Below, one piece after another: positions 35,269 to 44,233 of a DNA stretch of 64,000 bases. The notes beneath the pieces are model-generated. The model was given only the letters and a program-made list of their open reading frames with translations. It had not been told where the DNA came from and made no database searches. The first letter of the stretch is position 1, and every line of letters begins with the position of its first letter. The DNA comes from Aurantimonas sp036549475 (GTDB lineage Bacteria; Pseudomonadota; Alphaproteobacteria; Rhizobiales; Rhizobiaceae), in NCBI RefSeq assembly GCF_036549475.1, contig NZ_JAZHLI010000006.1:1-64000 (forward strand), written 5' to 3'. The position numbers and the translations under genes are program-made.

Positions 35269-36036
35269 ATGACCGGAGCGGCCTCCGACGACGAACCGGG
35301 CCCGACGGGTCTTCAGGAGGCCGGGTCGCCCGGCGCGCGGCGGAAGAGCCAGCCGGCGACGCAAGCCGAACACCATCTGGGCCATCGCGACCGGTTGCGC
35401 ACGCGCTTTGCCGAGGCCGGCGCCGAGGCCCTGGCCGACTACGAACTTCTCGAACTCGTCCTCTTCCGCACCATCCCGCGACGTGACGTCAAGCCGATCG
35501 CCAAGGCGCTGATCGCGCGCTTCGGCTCGCTCGCCGAGGTGCTGAACGCTCCGCCCCGCCGGCTGGTCGAAGTGCCCGGCGTCAAGGAGAGCGTGGCACG
35601 CGACATCGCCATCGTCGCGGCGATCAACCAGCGGGCCATGCGCTCGGCGGTCCGGCGGCGCGAGATCCTGTCCTCCTGGTCGGCGGTGCTCGATTATTGC
35701 AAGGCGGCCATGGCGTACGAGACGCGCGAGCAGTTCCGCATCCTGTTCCTCGACAAGAAGAACGCCCTGATCGCCGACGAGGTGCAGGGCACAGGCACCG
35801 TCGACCACACGCCGGTCTATCCCCGCGAGGTGGTCAAGCGCGGGCCGGAACTGTCGGCGACGGCCATCATCCTCGTCCACAACCATCCGTCCGGCGATCC
35901 GACCCCGTCGCGCGCGGATATCGAGATGACCCGCACCATCATCGATACGGCCAAGCCGCTCGGCATTGCGGTCCACGACCACATCATCATCGGCAAGAAC
36001 GGCCACGCCAGCCTGAAGGGCCTGCGCCTGATCTGA
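35269..36036 (+). CDS. radC: RadC family JAMM-domain protein
   Basis: A 255-residue protein. A helix-hairpin-helix-like region (FGSLAEVLNAPPRRLVEVPGVKES) precedes a JAB/JAMM metalloprotease-like domain with VHNHPSGDPTPSRAD. A role in DNA repair has been doubted and the biochemical activity is unknown. It follows map by ten bases, so sfsA-map-radC are probably one transcript, a common arrangement in rhizobia. Confidence 0.94.
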   Translation: MTGAASDDEPGPTGLQEAGSPGARRKSQPATQAEHHLGHRDRLRTRFAEAGAEALADYELLELVLFRTIPRRDVKPIAKALIARFGSLAEVLNAPPRRLVEVPGVKESVARDIAIVAAINQRAMRSAVRRREILSSWSAVLDYCKAAMAYETREQFRILFLDKKNALIADEVQGTGTVDHTPVYPREVVKRGPELSATAIILVHNHPSGDPTPSRADIEMTRTIIDTAKPLGIAVHDHIIIGKNGHASLKGLRLI

Positions 36037-36163
36037 GGATCGCTGCGGTCGCGCATGCAGACCACGATCCCGAAGAGTGCTCGCCAAAGCTGCAGACTTT
36101 CCTTTGTCACACCACTGCGGCCAAATTCCCTTGCGTCATCTCAGCCGGGGGTGAGAATCGACC

Positions 36164-37180
36164 ATGCCGACCGAGCGCTTCACGATCGCAACGTTCAACC
36201 TGCGAAACCTGAACGAGCCGGGCCTTGCGATGTACGGCCGGGACGGCTGGTCGCAGGAGGAATACGATCGCAAGATTGCCTTCACCAGCACGATGATGGC
36301 GATGCTCCCCGCCGATATTTGGGCGTTCCAGGAACTCTGGCACGGCGCCTCCCTCGACCGCGCCCTCGCAACGGCCGGTCTGGCGAACGACTACGTCACA
36401 CTCGTCCCCGAGGATCATGCCGGCGGCAGGATCGTCTGCGCGGCCGCGATCCGCAGGGAAATGCTGGTCGGTGAACCGGAATGGATCCGCGACTTTCCCG
36501 AAGGGCTGGTCCTGGCCAGCGGCGGCGACGATCCCCAGACGGAGCGCATCGCCGTCGAACTCTCGAGCTTTTCCAGGCCCGTCCTGCATTTCCAGATGCG
36601 CCCGTCCGGGTGGGCCGCCCCGATCCATGTCTATGTCTGTCACTTCAAGTCGAAGGGGCCGACCCAGATCTTCAGGGAGCCCTGGTACGAGCGGGACGAG
36701 CATTCCCGGCACAGCGAAGCGATCGGCGGGGCGCTGTCGACCATTCGCAGAACCGCCGAGGCAACGGCGCTGCGCTACATGCTGACGGACCAGATGAAGG
36801 GCAACGACACGCCGGTCATCGTGCTGGGCGACGTCAATGACGGCACCCTGTCCAACACGATGAACATCCTGACGGGCCAGCCGCGCTTTCTGGTGGGAGA
36901 AGGCCGCGGCGGCGGCGACACGGACCTGTACACCGCGCAGACGCTGCAGGAATACCGCTCCACGCGCGACGTCTACTACACGCACATCTTCAACAACAAT
37001 TTCAAATCCCTCGACCAGATCCTGGTCAGCCGCGAGCTCTACGACAACAGGCGCAATCGGGTCTGGGCCTTCGACGGCCTCGACATCGCCAACGACCATC
37101 TGCACTACGATCCCAAGCACGCGCAGGGAACCAGCGATCACGGAGTGGTGCGGGTCGCCTTCAAATACGATCCCGCCTGA
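36164..37180 (+). CDS. Endonuclease/exonuclease/phosphatase family protein
   Basis: A 338-residue protein of the DNase I-like superfamily. The motifs appear in order: ATFNLRNL, FQELWH (metal glutamate), CHFKSKG, VLGDVND (catalytic aspartate and asparagine) and the terminal SDHGVV. There is no signal peptide, so it should act in the cytoplasm. Substrate could be nucleic acid, a phosphoinositide or another phosphodiester. It stands alone between radC and the convergent usg gene. Confidence 0.9.
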   Translation: MPTERFTIATFNLRNLNEPGLAMYGRDGWSQEEYDRKIAFTSTMMAMLPADIWAFQELWHGASLDRALATAGLANDYVTLVPEDHAGGRIVCAAAIRREMLVGEPEWIRDFPEGLVLASGGDDPQTERIAVELSSFSRPVLHFQMRPSGWAAPIHVYVCHFKSKGPTQIFREPWYERDEHSRHSEAIGGALSTIRRTAEATALRYMLTDQMKGNDTPVIVLGDVNDGTLSNTMNILTGQPRFLVGEGRGGGDTDLYTAQTLQEYRSTRDVYYTHIFNNNFKSLDQILVSRELYDNRRNRVWAFDGLDIANDHLHYDPKHAQGTSDHGVVRVAFKYDPA

Positions 37181-37213
37181 ACCGACCGGGCCCGGCCAGC
37201 CGACGCCACGGTC

Positions 37214-37501
37214 TCAGTGCAGATGGCCGCCATCCTTGACCAGCCGGATCTCGCGCGGCCGGATGAGCCCGGCATGCATGACCCGGACGGAATGGATCGC
37301 CGCCTCGATCTCGCGCTCCCAATGGTCGAGGAACCGCTTCAGCCGCGGATAGGTTGGCGCCATGTCCTCGAACTGCCAGGAAAAGCTCTGCAGGAAATCC
37401 GGATGATCGGGCATGCGGTAGAGCACTTCGGCCGTGGTCAGGCCGAAGCCCCTGAGCATGGCTTCGAATTGGGGATCGACGTCGCGGCTACGCATCGGCA
37501 C
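37214..37501 (-). CDS. Usg family protein
   Basis: A 95-residue soluble protein matching Usg, a small alphaproteobacterial family named for a gene beside the tryptophan operon. The conserved lines GLTTAEVLYRMPDHPDFLQ, a tryptophan-aspartate-proline middle, and HSVRVMHAGLIRP are all present. Function is unknown. No trp genes are nearby. Confidence 0.88.
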   Translation of the reverse strand: MPMRSRDVDPQFEAMLRGFGLTTAEVLYRMPDHPDFLQSFSWQFEDMAPTYPRLKRFLDHWEREIEAAIHSVRVMHAGLIRPREIRLVKDGGHLH

Positions 37502-37631
37502 GCTCCATGGCTGTGCCGGCCGGAATGGACCGGCAACCTTGATGCTCTGCCTGCATCGTTAACGAGCCGTTAACGACGCGCAAGCCCGTCGCGCATTGGT
37601 GAAGGCTGCTTGACGGCTCGCCCTGCCCGGC

Positions 37632-38360
37632 TCAGCTGCGGCCCACCCGCAGCGTCGACCGGCCGCCATCGATGCCGATGACCTGCCCGGTGATCCAGGA
37701 GCCGGCGTCCGTCAGCAGCAATTCGCCCATGGCGGCGATGTCGTCCGGCCGGCCAAGCCGCGGCATCGGATGCATCTTGGCGACCGCCTCGGCCATCTTG
37801 TCGTTGGCGACGACGCGCTGGCCGAGCGGCGTGTCGAGCAGCGACGGCGCGATGGCGTTGACGCGGATCTGCGGCGCAAGTTCGGCGGCGAGCGAGCGAG
37901 TCAGGCCGACCACCGCGCCCTTCGCCATGGCGATCGATGCATGGGCCGGAAAGCCCTGGTCCACCGCCACTGTGGAGAAGAGGAGGACGCTTGCGCCCTC
38001 CGGCGCCTTCTGCAGCGCCGGCAGCGACGCCTGAATCGCTTTCGCAGCGCCGAGCGCGTTCAGGTTGAAATCGTTGAGGAAGTCGTTTGCCTTGAGCTTG
38101 GCGAAGGGCTTCAGATTGATCGAGCCGACGGCGTAGACCAGCCCGTCCAGGATCTCACCCGCCGCTTCCGCGGTCGCCGCCACGGAGCTGTCGTCGAGAA
38201 CGTCGCAGGCCACCGATTGCGCGCCGATCTCGCCCGCCAGGGCCTCCAGCGCGTCCGTATTGCGACCGGCGAGGACGAGTTCGTGTCCGGCCTTCGCCAG
38301 GCGCCGGGCGATTGCCTCGCTGACGCCGCCATTGCCGCCATAGATGAGATATCTGCCCAT
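37632..38360 (-). CDS. SDR family oxidoreductase lacking the catalytic tyrosine
   Basis: A 242-residue Rossmann-fold protein of the short-chain dehydrogenase superfamily. The dinucleotide motif is YGGNGGVSEAIA (residues 7-18), and the strand with the catalytic serine is LLFST (S129). The expected YxxxK is I143-A-M-A-K147: the lysine is there but the tyrosine is isoleucine, preceded by HAS. Related HAS...AK proteins occur elsewhere, so it may be a subfamily trait. Classical dehydrogenase activity is doubtful. The ATG at 38360 puts the Rossmann motif right at the N-terminus. Confidence 0.88.
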   Translation of the reverse strand: MGRYLIYGGNGGVSEAIARRLAKAGHELVLAGRNTDALEALAGEIGAQSVACDVLDDSSVAATAEAAGEILDGLVYAVGSINLKPFAKLKANDFLNDFNLNALGAAKAIQASLPALQKAPEGASVLLFSTVAVDQGFPAHASIAMAKGAVVGLTRSLAAELAPQIRVNAIAPSLLDTPLGQRVVANDKMAEAVAKMHPMPRLGRPDDIAAMGELLLTDAGSWITGQVIGIDGGRSTLRVGRS

Positions 38361-38470
38361 GTTCGAGTTGGCCCTTCCGTGATTGCGTCGAGCCCCGCCA
38401 GATGCGGCCGGAGACCAGGCAATCAACTGCGACGCGATGGCGCGCCGGGCAGTCCTTCGCTTGCCGATGA

Positions 38471-40179
38471 TCAGCCGGTGACGATCGCTCCGCCGGCCGC
38501 GCGCATCGCCTCGGGCGTGTCGACGTCGACGCTCGCCGCCGACCCGATCTCCACCGACACCAGAGCCCCGGGATGGGCGGCGATGAGCGATTGCGCGCCG
38601 ACATCTCCGGTGATCGCCGCGATCTCGTCGGCGTAGGACGTGGCGATCAGCACCGGGTTGCGCCGCTGGCCGCCGTCCGAGGCGGCCACGATCGCGCCGT
38701 CACCGGCATTGGCGAAGGCGGCGATCATCCCGTCGAGATGCTCCGGGCCCAACAGCGGCTGGTCGGCCAGCATGACGAGCACGCCGGCGGCCCCCGCCGC
38801 GGCGGATGCGGCAAAGCCGGCGCGCAACGAGGTGGAAAGGCCCTCCGCAAAATCGTCGTTGTCNCGGCCCCCGCCGCGGCGGATGCGGCAAAGCCGGCGC
38901 GCAACGAGGTGGAAAGGCCCTCCGCAAAATCGTCGTTGTCGACGATCGCGACGTCGAGACCGGAGAGCGCCGCGACGATTTTCTCGCGCATGTGGCCGAC
39001 GACCACCCGCACCTGCCGGGCGCCCGAGGCCAGCGCGGTCTCGGCCGAGCGCCGCACCAGCGGCACGCCGTCAAAGGTCGCCAGCAGCTTGTTCGGTCCG
39101 CCCATGCGGCGGGACCGTCCCGCGGCCAGGATCACCACGTCCACGGCGGCGTCATCCTGCGATTGCGTCTCGCTTTCCTTCGGCAGTGCCTCGCGCGGCT
39201 GCGGCCGTGACGCGATCTCCGTCAGCAGCCCGCCGACGCCCATGCCGCGAATGTCCTCGCCCGACACGGGAAGATCGGCCAGCAGGCGATACAAAACCCA
39301 GTCGAATCCGTTTTCCTTCGGACTGCGCGCGCAACCGGGCGCTCCCAGCACCGGGCTTCCCTCCAGCCGGCCGAGCAGCAGCAGATTGCCCGGATCGACC
39401 GGCATGCCGAGATGGTCGACCTGGCCGCCGGCCGCCACGAGGGCGGCAGGAATCACGTCGCCGACATCGATGACCGCCGACGCGCCGAAGACCAGCGTGA
39501 TGTCGACCCCCTTCGCCTGCGCCAACGCCGCCTGGAGGGCAGCGGTGTCGTGCTGGCAACGGATCTCCTCGGTGATCGTCGAGCCGGACAGCGCCAGTCG
39601 CGCCTGCGTCACGCGGCGGGTCTTGTCGAGGACGCTCGCCTTGACGCCCGGCAGTTCGGTCTGGATCAACGCCACGCGCTTTGCCGCAAAGGGCGCGAGC
39701 CGGAAGGCCGGACGGCCGGCCAAGAGCCGCGTCACCGCGTCGACGGCCGCGCCCGGCACGGCGAGCGGGATGATCTTCACCGTCGCGACCATCTGGCCGG
39801 CCGTCACGGGCGCATGCTCCGCCAGGGTGGCGAGGGTGATGCCGGGATCGATCGCGTTCAGGTGGTCGACGACCCCGCGATCGGGTAGGAACAGCCCCGC
39901 CGCCTCGGCGAAGAGATTGACGCGGCCCGTTCCCGCCGCCCCGACCCGCACATGCGCGCCGCCCAGCGCCGCGCCGATCGCGGCGGCGGCCTCGTCCTCG
40001 CTCAGATCGCCCGGCTCGAGCCGCGCCGCAACGACGGCCTCGACACCGGCGCCTTGCAGCCGCGCCACATCCGCGCCGGTCAGCCGCGTACCCTTTTTCA
40101 GCCGATCACGGCCGAGCGCCTTGGAATGGGCCAAGATCGTGCCCTCGGCATCGGCAACGGCGACCTCCCCGAAGATCAT
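38471..40179 (-). CDS. Molybdopterin-binding/MobA-like nucleotidyltransferase fusion (interrupted by an assembly error)
   Basis: Residues 1 to about 345 form a MoeA/MogA-like molybdopterin-binding part; from about 350 a MobA/MocA-type nucleotidyltransferase follows (VVILAAGRSRRMGG, then the GLSTSLRAGF substrate region). The usual annotation is 'molybdopterin-binding/glycosyltransferase family 2 protein', a likely molybdenum-cofactor cytidylyltransferase. The frame breaks at 38864, where an N separates two identical 76-base copies. Removing 77 bases leaves 1632 bases, exactly 544 codons, and joins the two halves perfectly into 543 residues. The start overlaps the xdhC stop (ATGA). The gene is probably intact in the organism. 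Confidence 0.88.
38788..38940. repeat. Tandem 76-base duplication around a single N (scaffold join)
   Basis: Bases 38788-38863 and 38865-38940 are identical, with N at 38864. This is what results when two contigs with an unmerged overlapping end are joined by a placeholder. It causes a false frameshift in the molybdopterin gene. Confidence 0.93.
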
Positions 40180-40892
40180 GCCGCCTCGGTCTCGCCCCGA
40201 CGGTCGGCGAACATCTTGCGCTTGCGGAAGGCCTCGACCACCGAGGCCATGATGGCGACGGCGATCTCGCCAGGCGTCGCGGCGCCTATGTCTGCGCCGA
40301 TCGGCGCCTCGATCCGTTCGATCAGATGCGGTGCGATGCCCGCCTCGACCAGTCGGTCCACCCGCTTGGCATGGGTCTTCCGGCTGCCGAGCGCGCCGAT
40401 GTAGAAGCAGCCCGCCTTCAACGCCGCGATCAGCGGAAAATCGTCGATCTTCGGATCATGGGTGATGACGCAGAGCGCCGTATAGGCGTCCAGCGGGCGC
40501 ACCTTCAGGACATCCTCCGGCCATTCGGCGTGCAGCGCCACGTCGGGGAAGCGCTCTGGCGTGGCGAAGGCGGTGCGCGGATCGATGATCTCGATGTCGT
40601 ATCCGGCCAGCCGGGCGATCGGCGCCAGCGCCTGGCTGATATGGACGGCACCGATCACCACCAGGCGCGCCGGCGGCAGATGCGCGTTGAGAAACGCCTC
40701 GCCCTCTCCGGTCTGGACGATCCCCGACTTGCCCGACCGGATCGCCCGGCCGACCTCTTCGGCCAGCGGATCGGCGCCCACTTCCGTCTCGCGCACCAGC
40801 CGCTGGGCACCGCTGGCAAGGTCGGTGACGACGACGGCGGCCCGCCGCTCACCGCGCTCGGCATTGAGGGCGGACAGAAGCGCGCGGTCCAT
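40176..40892 (-). CDS. XdhC family protein with C-terminal Rossmann domain
   Basis: A 238-residue protein. The C-terminal XdhC Rossmann domain is evident (LVVIGAVHISQALAPIA, VITHDPKIDD, YIGALGSRKTHAKR), the same fold as XdhC proteins that deliver or modify molybdenum cofactor for molybdenum hydroxylases. The N-terminal 90 residues are less conserved. It begins within the stop of the shorter xdhC gene (TGATG) and its stop overlaps the molybdopterin-binding gene (ATGA), so the three are translationally coupled. Confidence 0.92.
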   Translation of the reverse strand: MDRALLSALNAERGERRAAVVVTDLASGAQRLVRETEVGADPLAEEVGRAIRSGKSGIVQTGEGEAFLNAHLPPARLVVIGAVHISQALAPIARLAGYDIEIIDPRTAFATPERFPDVALHAEWPEDVLKVRPLDAYTALCVITHDPKIDDFPLIAALKAGCFYIGALGSRKTHAKRVDRLVEAGIAPHLIERIEAPIGADIGAATPGEIAVAIMASVVEAFRKRKMFADRRGETEAA

Positions 40893-41221
40893 CAGTTCAC
40901 CCGTTCCACATAGACCCGGATCCGGCCGCCGCAGGAGAGGCCGACGCGCCATGCGGTCTCGTCGGCGACACCGAATTCCAGCATGCGCGGTTCGCCCGCC
41001 TCGATCACGTCGACGGCCTCGGCGACGACCGCCCCCTCGACGCAGCCGCCCGAAACCGAGCCCTCGAAATTGCCGTCGGCATCGATGACCAGATGGCTGC
41101 CGGTCGGACGCGGGGCCGAGCCCCAGGTCTCGACGACGGTGGCAAGGGCGAGGCTGCGTCCCTCGCCCGCCCAGGTCTCCGCGGTCTTCAGGACGTCGAA
41201 ATCGGGTTGCGTCTGGCTCAT
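40892..41221 (-). CDS. XdhC/CoxF N-terminal-domain protein
   Basis: A 109-residue protein covering only the XdhC N-terminal (CoxI) domain: ALATVVETWGSAPRPTGSHLVI, then GSVSGGCVEGAVV and GLSCGGRIRVYVE. The two cysteines in SGGCVEG and LSCGG are conserved in the family. In CO-dehydrogenase clusters such short forms help insert sulfur or metal into the molybdenum cofactor. It is coupled to the larger xdhC by a one-base overlap. The VWA gene lies 54 bases upstream. Confidence 0.92.
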   Translation of the reverse strand: MSQTQPDFDVLKTAETWAGEGRSLALATVVETWGSAPRPTGSHLVIDADGNFEGSVSGGCVEGAVVAEAVDVIEAGEPRMLEFGVADETAWRVGLSCGGRIRVYVERVN

Positions 41222-41275
41222 CTGCGTCTTCCTTCAAACCAGTCCAGGTGCCTGCCACCTTTGCCCGACGAGACC

Positions 41276-42583
41276 TCAAGCAGCGGCCGCGCGATCGGCG
41301 GCGGCGATCCAGCGGCGCGGATCGGTGTTGCGGTCACCACCTTCCGACAGCGCCGCACAGAGCGCGCTCATCGCCTCCAGAGAATGCACCGACCGGAACT
41401 CGTCGACATGCGGAAGCATGGCGCGCACCCCCTTCGCCCGGGCCGAAAAGCCGTCGAACCGCAGGAGCGGGTTCAACCATATCAGCCGCCGGCTGGATTT
41501 ATGCAGTCGCTCCATCTGTTTCGAGAGATCGTCGACGCTGTCGCGCTCCAGCCCGTCAGTAATCAGGATCGTCACGGCCCCCTGCGTCAGCACCCGGCGC
41601 GACCAGATCCGGTTGAAGTCGGCCAGCGCCTCGCCGATCCGCGTCCCGCCGGACCAGTCGCGCACGGCGCCGGCGCAGTCGGCCAGCGCCTCGTCGGGGT
41701 CCTTGTGGCGCATCTGCCGGGTGACGTTGGTCAGCCGGGTCCCGAACAGGAAGGTGTGCACGCCCCGCCGCTGCTCGGTCAGCGCATGCAGGAAATGCAG
41801 GAAGATCCGGGTGTACTGACTCATCGAGCCCGAGATGTCGGCGAGCACCACGAGTGACGGATGCACCTCGCGGGGCGAGCGGAACTTCGGCAGGACGAGG
41901 TCGCCGCCGGTGCGCATCGAGGCGCGCATCATCGCCCGCGGATCGATCCTGGCGCCGCGCGGATCGCTGCGGAAACGCCGCGTCTTCACCCGGTCCGCCG
42001 GCAGGCGCAGCGCGGCGATCGCCCGCTTGGCCTCCGCGATCTCGGCGACGCTCATCTGGGCGAAATCCTTCTGGCGCAGCACCTCGTTGCCGGAGACGGT
42101 CAGGCTGGCGTCGATCTCGATCTCCGGCCGCTCCTGCTTCGTCACCCGCTCCTGCGCGCCCTCGAACATCGCCTCGGCGGCGCGGTCCTCGCCGGCCCGC
42201 TTCTTCTCGGGCGTCGACGGGCGCGGCGGCGCGGTGGGCGAGAACATCGCGATCATCTTCTCGATGAGTTCGCGCGATCGCCAGAACAGCCGGAACGCCT
42301 CGCTGAAGACCGCATGATCCTCACGCCGCGACACCAGAACCGCATGGAGGGTCCAGTAGAAATCGTCGCGCGAGGACAGGCCGGCCGCCTTTACGGCGGC
42401 GATGGCGTGCAGCGTGGCGGAGGGACCGAGCTTCAGCCCGGCCTTGCGCAGGGCCCGGGCGAAATAGGCGATGTTGTCGGCCAGCCGGCCTTCCGGGTCT
42501 GCCGTGGCCGGATCTGCCGTGGCCGGATCGGCGGTCGCCGGTTCGCCAGACGCCCTGCGCTCGGCCGGATCTGCCGCGGCCAT
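41276..42583 (-). CDS. VWA domain-containing CoxE-like protein
   Basis: A 435-residue protein. The C-terminal von Willebrand A domain has a complete MIDAS start (DISGSMS), a threonine in SGGTRIGEAL and the aspartate in LITDGLERD. CoxE pairs with the CoxD ATPase in maturation of the CuSMo site of CO dehydrogenase; the same pairing is seen here, with only four bases between the genes. The N-terminus contains three tandem ATADP-type repeats coded by 15-base units (42495-42539), probably a variable linker. Confidence 0.92.
   Translation of the reverse strand: MAAADPAERRASGEPATADPATADPATADPEGRLADNIAYFARALRKAGLKLGPSATLHAIAAVKAAGLSSRDDFYWTLHAVLVSRREDHAVFSEAFRLFWRSRELIEKMIAMFSPTAPPRPSTPEKKRAGEDRAAEAMFEGAQERVTKQERPEIEIDASLTVSGNEVLRQKDFAQMSVAEIAEAKRAIAALRLPADRVKTRRFRSDPRGARIDPRAMMRASMRTGGDLVLPKFRSPREVHPSLVVLADISGSMSQYTRIFLHFLHALTEQRRGVHTFLFGTRLTNVTRQMRHKDPDEALADCAGAVRDWSGGTRIGEALADFNRIWSRRVLTQGAVTILITDGLERDSVDDLSKQMERLHKSSRRLIWLNPLLRFDGFSARAKGVRAMLPHVDEFRSVHSLEAMSALCAALSEGGDRNTDPRRWIAAADRAAAA
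42495..42539. repeat. Three tandem 15-base units in the VWA gene
   Basis: Units at 42495-42509, 42510-42524 and 42525-42539 are near-identical variants of GGATCTGCCGTGGCC. They encode the repeated ATADP stretch near the N-terminus of the VWA protein. Copy-number change would keep the frame. Confidence 0.8.
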
Positions 42584-42587
42584 AGCG

Positions 42588-43523
42588 CTAGGACGCCCTT
42601 GCCAGGTCGCGCTTCACCTCGGTCAGGATCTCGCGGCTTTCGCCCCGCTCCATGCGCTGGATGTCGTCCTGGTATTTCAAGAGAACGCCAAGCGTGTCGG
42701 AGACATGCGCCGGATCGAGGGCGATGGCGTTCAGCTCGGTCAGCGCGTTGGCCCAGTCGATCGTCTCGGCGACGCCGGGCGCCTTGAACAGGTCGATGCC
42801 GCGCAGACGTTGCACGAAGGCGACGAGTTCGGCCGCCAGCTCGGCATTGGCGCGCGGCGCCTTGCGGCGCACGATGTCGAGTTCGCGGTCCGAGGCGGGG
42901 TAATCGACCCAGTGATAGAGGCAGCGGCGCTTCAGGGCGTCGTGGATCTCGCGGGTCCGGTTGGTGGTGATGATGACGATCGGCGGCTCGGCCGCGCGGA
43001 TCGTGCCGAGCTCGGGAATGGTCACCTGGTTGTCGGACAGGATCTCGAGCAGGAACGCTTCGAAGGCCTCGTCGGTCCTGTCGAGCTCGTCGATCAACAG
43101 CACCGGCGGGCGGCCCGGCTCGCCCTCCAGCGCCTGCAGGATCGGCCGCCGGATGAGGAAGCGCTCCGAAAAGATCTCCGACCGCGTCGCGTCCCGCGAC
43201 GTGTCGCCGGAGGCTTCGCGCAGGCGAATCTCGATCATCTGCGCCGCGTAGTTCCACTCGTAGAGCGCCGAGGAGACGTCCAGCCCCTCGTAGCACTGCA
43301 GGCGGATCAGCGGCCGGTCGAGCGCGGCGGCCAGCACCTTGGCGATCTCGGTCTTGCCGACGCCGGCCTCGCCTTCCAGGAACAGCGGCCGTCCCATTTT
43401 CAGCGCCAGGAACAGCACCGTCGCCAGTGACCGGTCGGCCACGTAGTTCTGGCTGTCGAGCAGCGCTTCGGTCTCGTCGATCGATGCCGGCAATGAGTGT
43501 GTCACGTCGCTTCCTTCACGCAT
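42588..43523 (-). CDS. MoxR-family AAA ATPase, CoxD-like
   Basis: A 311-residue AAA+ ATPase. Walker A is GEAGVGKT, Walker B is VLLIDELDR and sensor 1 lies in VIITTNRTRE. The segment QCYEGLDVSSALYEWNY is characteristic of CoxD and related MoxR ATPases. CoxD remodels apo-CO dehydrogenase so that sulfur and copper can be added. It heads the operon CoxD-CoxE-XdhC-XdhC-molybdopterin protein. No coxSML structural genes are present in the window. Confidence 0.94.
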   Translation of the reverse strand: MREGSDVTHSLPASIDETEALLDSQNYVADRSLATVLFLALKMGRPLFLEGEAGVGKTEIAKVLAAALDRPLIRLQCYEGLDVSSALYEWNYAAQMIEIRLREASGDTSRDATRSEIFSERFLIRRPILQALEGEPGRPPVLLIDELDRTDEAFEAFLLEILSDNQVTIPELGTIRAAEPPIVIITTNRTREIHDALKRRCLYHWVDYPASDRELDIVRRKAPRANAELAAELVAFVQRLRGIDLFKAPGVAETIDWANALTELNAIALDPAHVSDTLGVLLKYQDDIQRMERGESREILTEVKRDLARAS

Positions 43524-43550
43524 GGTGCGTCGCCGAGCCCCCAGGGCCCG

Positions 43551-44057
43551 TCAGAGATGGCGGTAGGCCCGGTCTAGATAGACCAGGGAGGAGGCCTTGG
43601 GATTGGTGCGCACGGCCACGACCTCGCCGATCAGGATCCGGTGGGTCGCGACGACGCTGGCCTCGAGGAGCCGGCAGTCGAAGCTGGCGAGCGAGGAGGT
43701 GAGCAACGGCGCGCCGGTCTGCAGCGTCTCCCATTCGGCCGAGGCGAAGCGGGCCTCGGGCGACAGCCGGCCCTCGCCGGCAAAGGCGCGGGCCACCGCC
43801 TCGTCCTCCGCGCCCAGGAGGTTGACGGCGAAATTGCCGTTCTCCTCGAAGCGGTCATTGTCCGGGCTGGACATGTTGAGACACACGAGCAGCGTGGCCG
43901 GGGAATCGGACACCGAGCAGGCGGAGGACACCGTCACGCCCCGCCGCCCTGCCGGTCCGTCGGTCGTCACCAGGTGCACTGCCGCCGCAAAGCGGCTCAT
44001 CGCGTCGCGAAAGCTCTCGCGGTCGATCGTCGAAGTCGTCAGCAAACCATCTTCCAT
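43551..44057 (-). CDS. Flavin reductase family protein
   Basis: A 168-residue flavin reductase-like FMN-binding protein (HpaC type) that would supply reduced flavin to a monooxygenase. Family features are MSRFAAAVHLVTTDG, GVTVSSACSVSDSPATLLVC and the FAVNLLG strand. The start at 44057 gives the usual N-terminus; the frame is open to 44135. It is 27 bases upstream of the CoxD-like ATPase on the same strand and could be co-transcribed. No partner monooxygenase is nearby. Confidence 0.9.
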   Translation of the reverse strand: MEDGLLTTSTIDRESFRDAMSRFAAAVHLVTTDGPAGRRGVTVSSACSVSDSPATLLVCLNMSSPDNDRFEENGNFAVNLLGAEDEAVARAFAGEGRLSPEARFASAEWETLQTGAPLLTSSLASFDCRLLEASVVATHRILIGEVVAVRTNPKASSLVYLDRAYRHL

Positions 44058-44233
44058 GCATTGCGGGACCGAATCCCGAGACATTGCCCCGAACATAGGG
44101 CGAGCTGAGCGGTTTCGCACGGGGGCAAGGGGCAATCCGTCCTCGCGCAGGGTGCGATGACCGGGCGACGTCGCCGTGCCGGGGCGTGGAAAGGCGTTTC
44201 CGCTGGCCCGCGGCGTGCTGTAGTCTCCCGGCC

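Noticed and set aside
38471..38827. Separate 118-residue nucleotidyltransferase gene
   Set aside because: It is the C-terminal part of the interrupted molybdopterin-binding fusion; deleting the 77-base duplicated segment joins it in frame.
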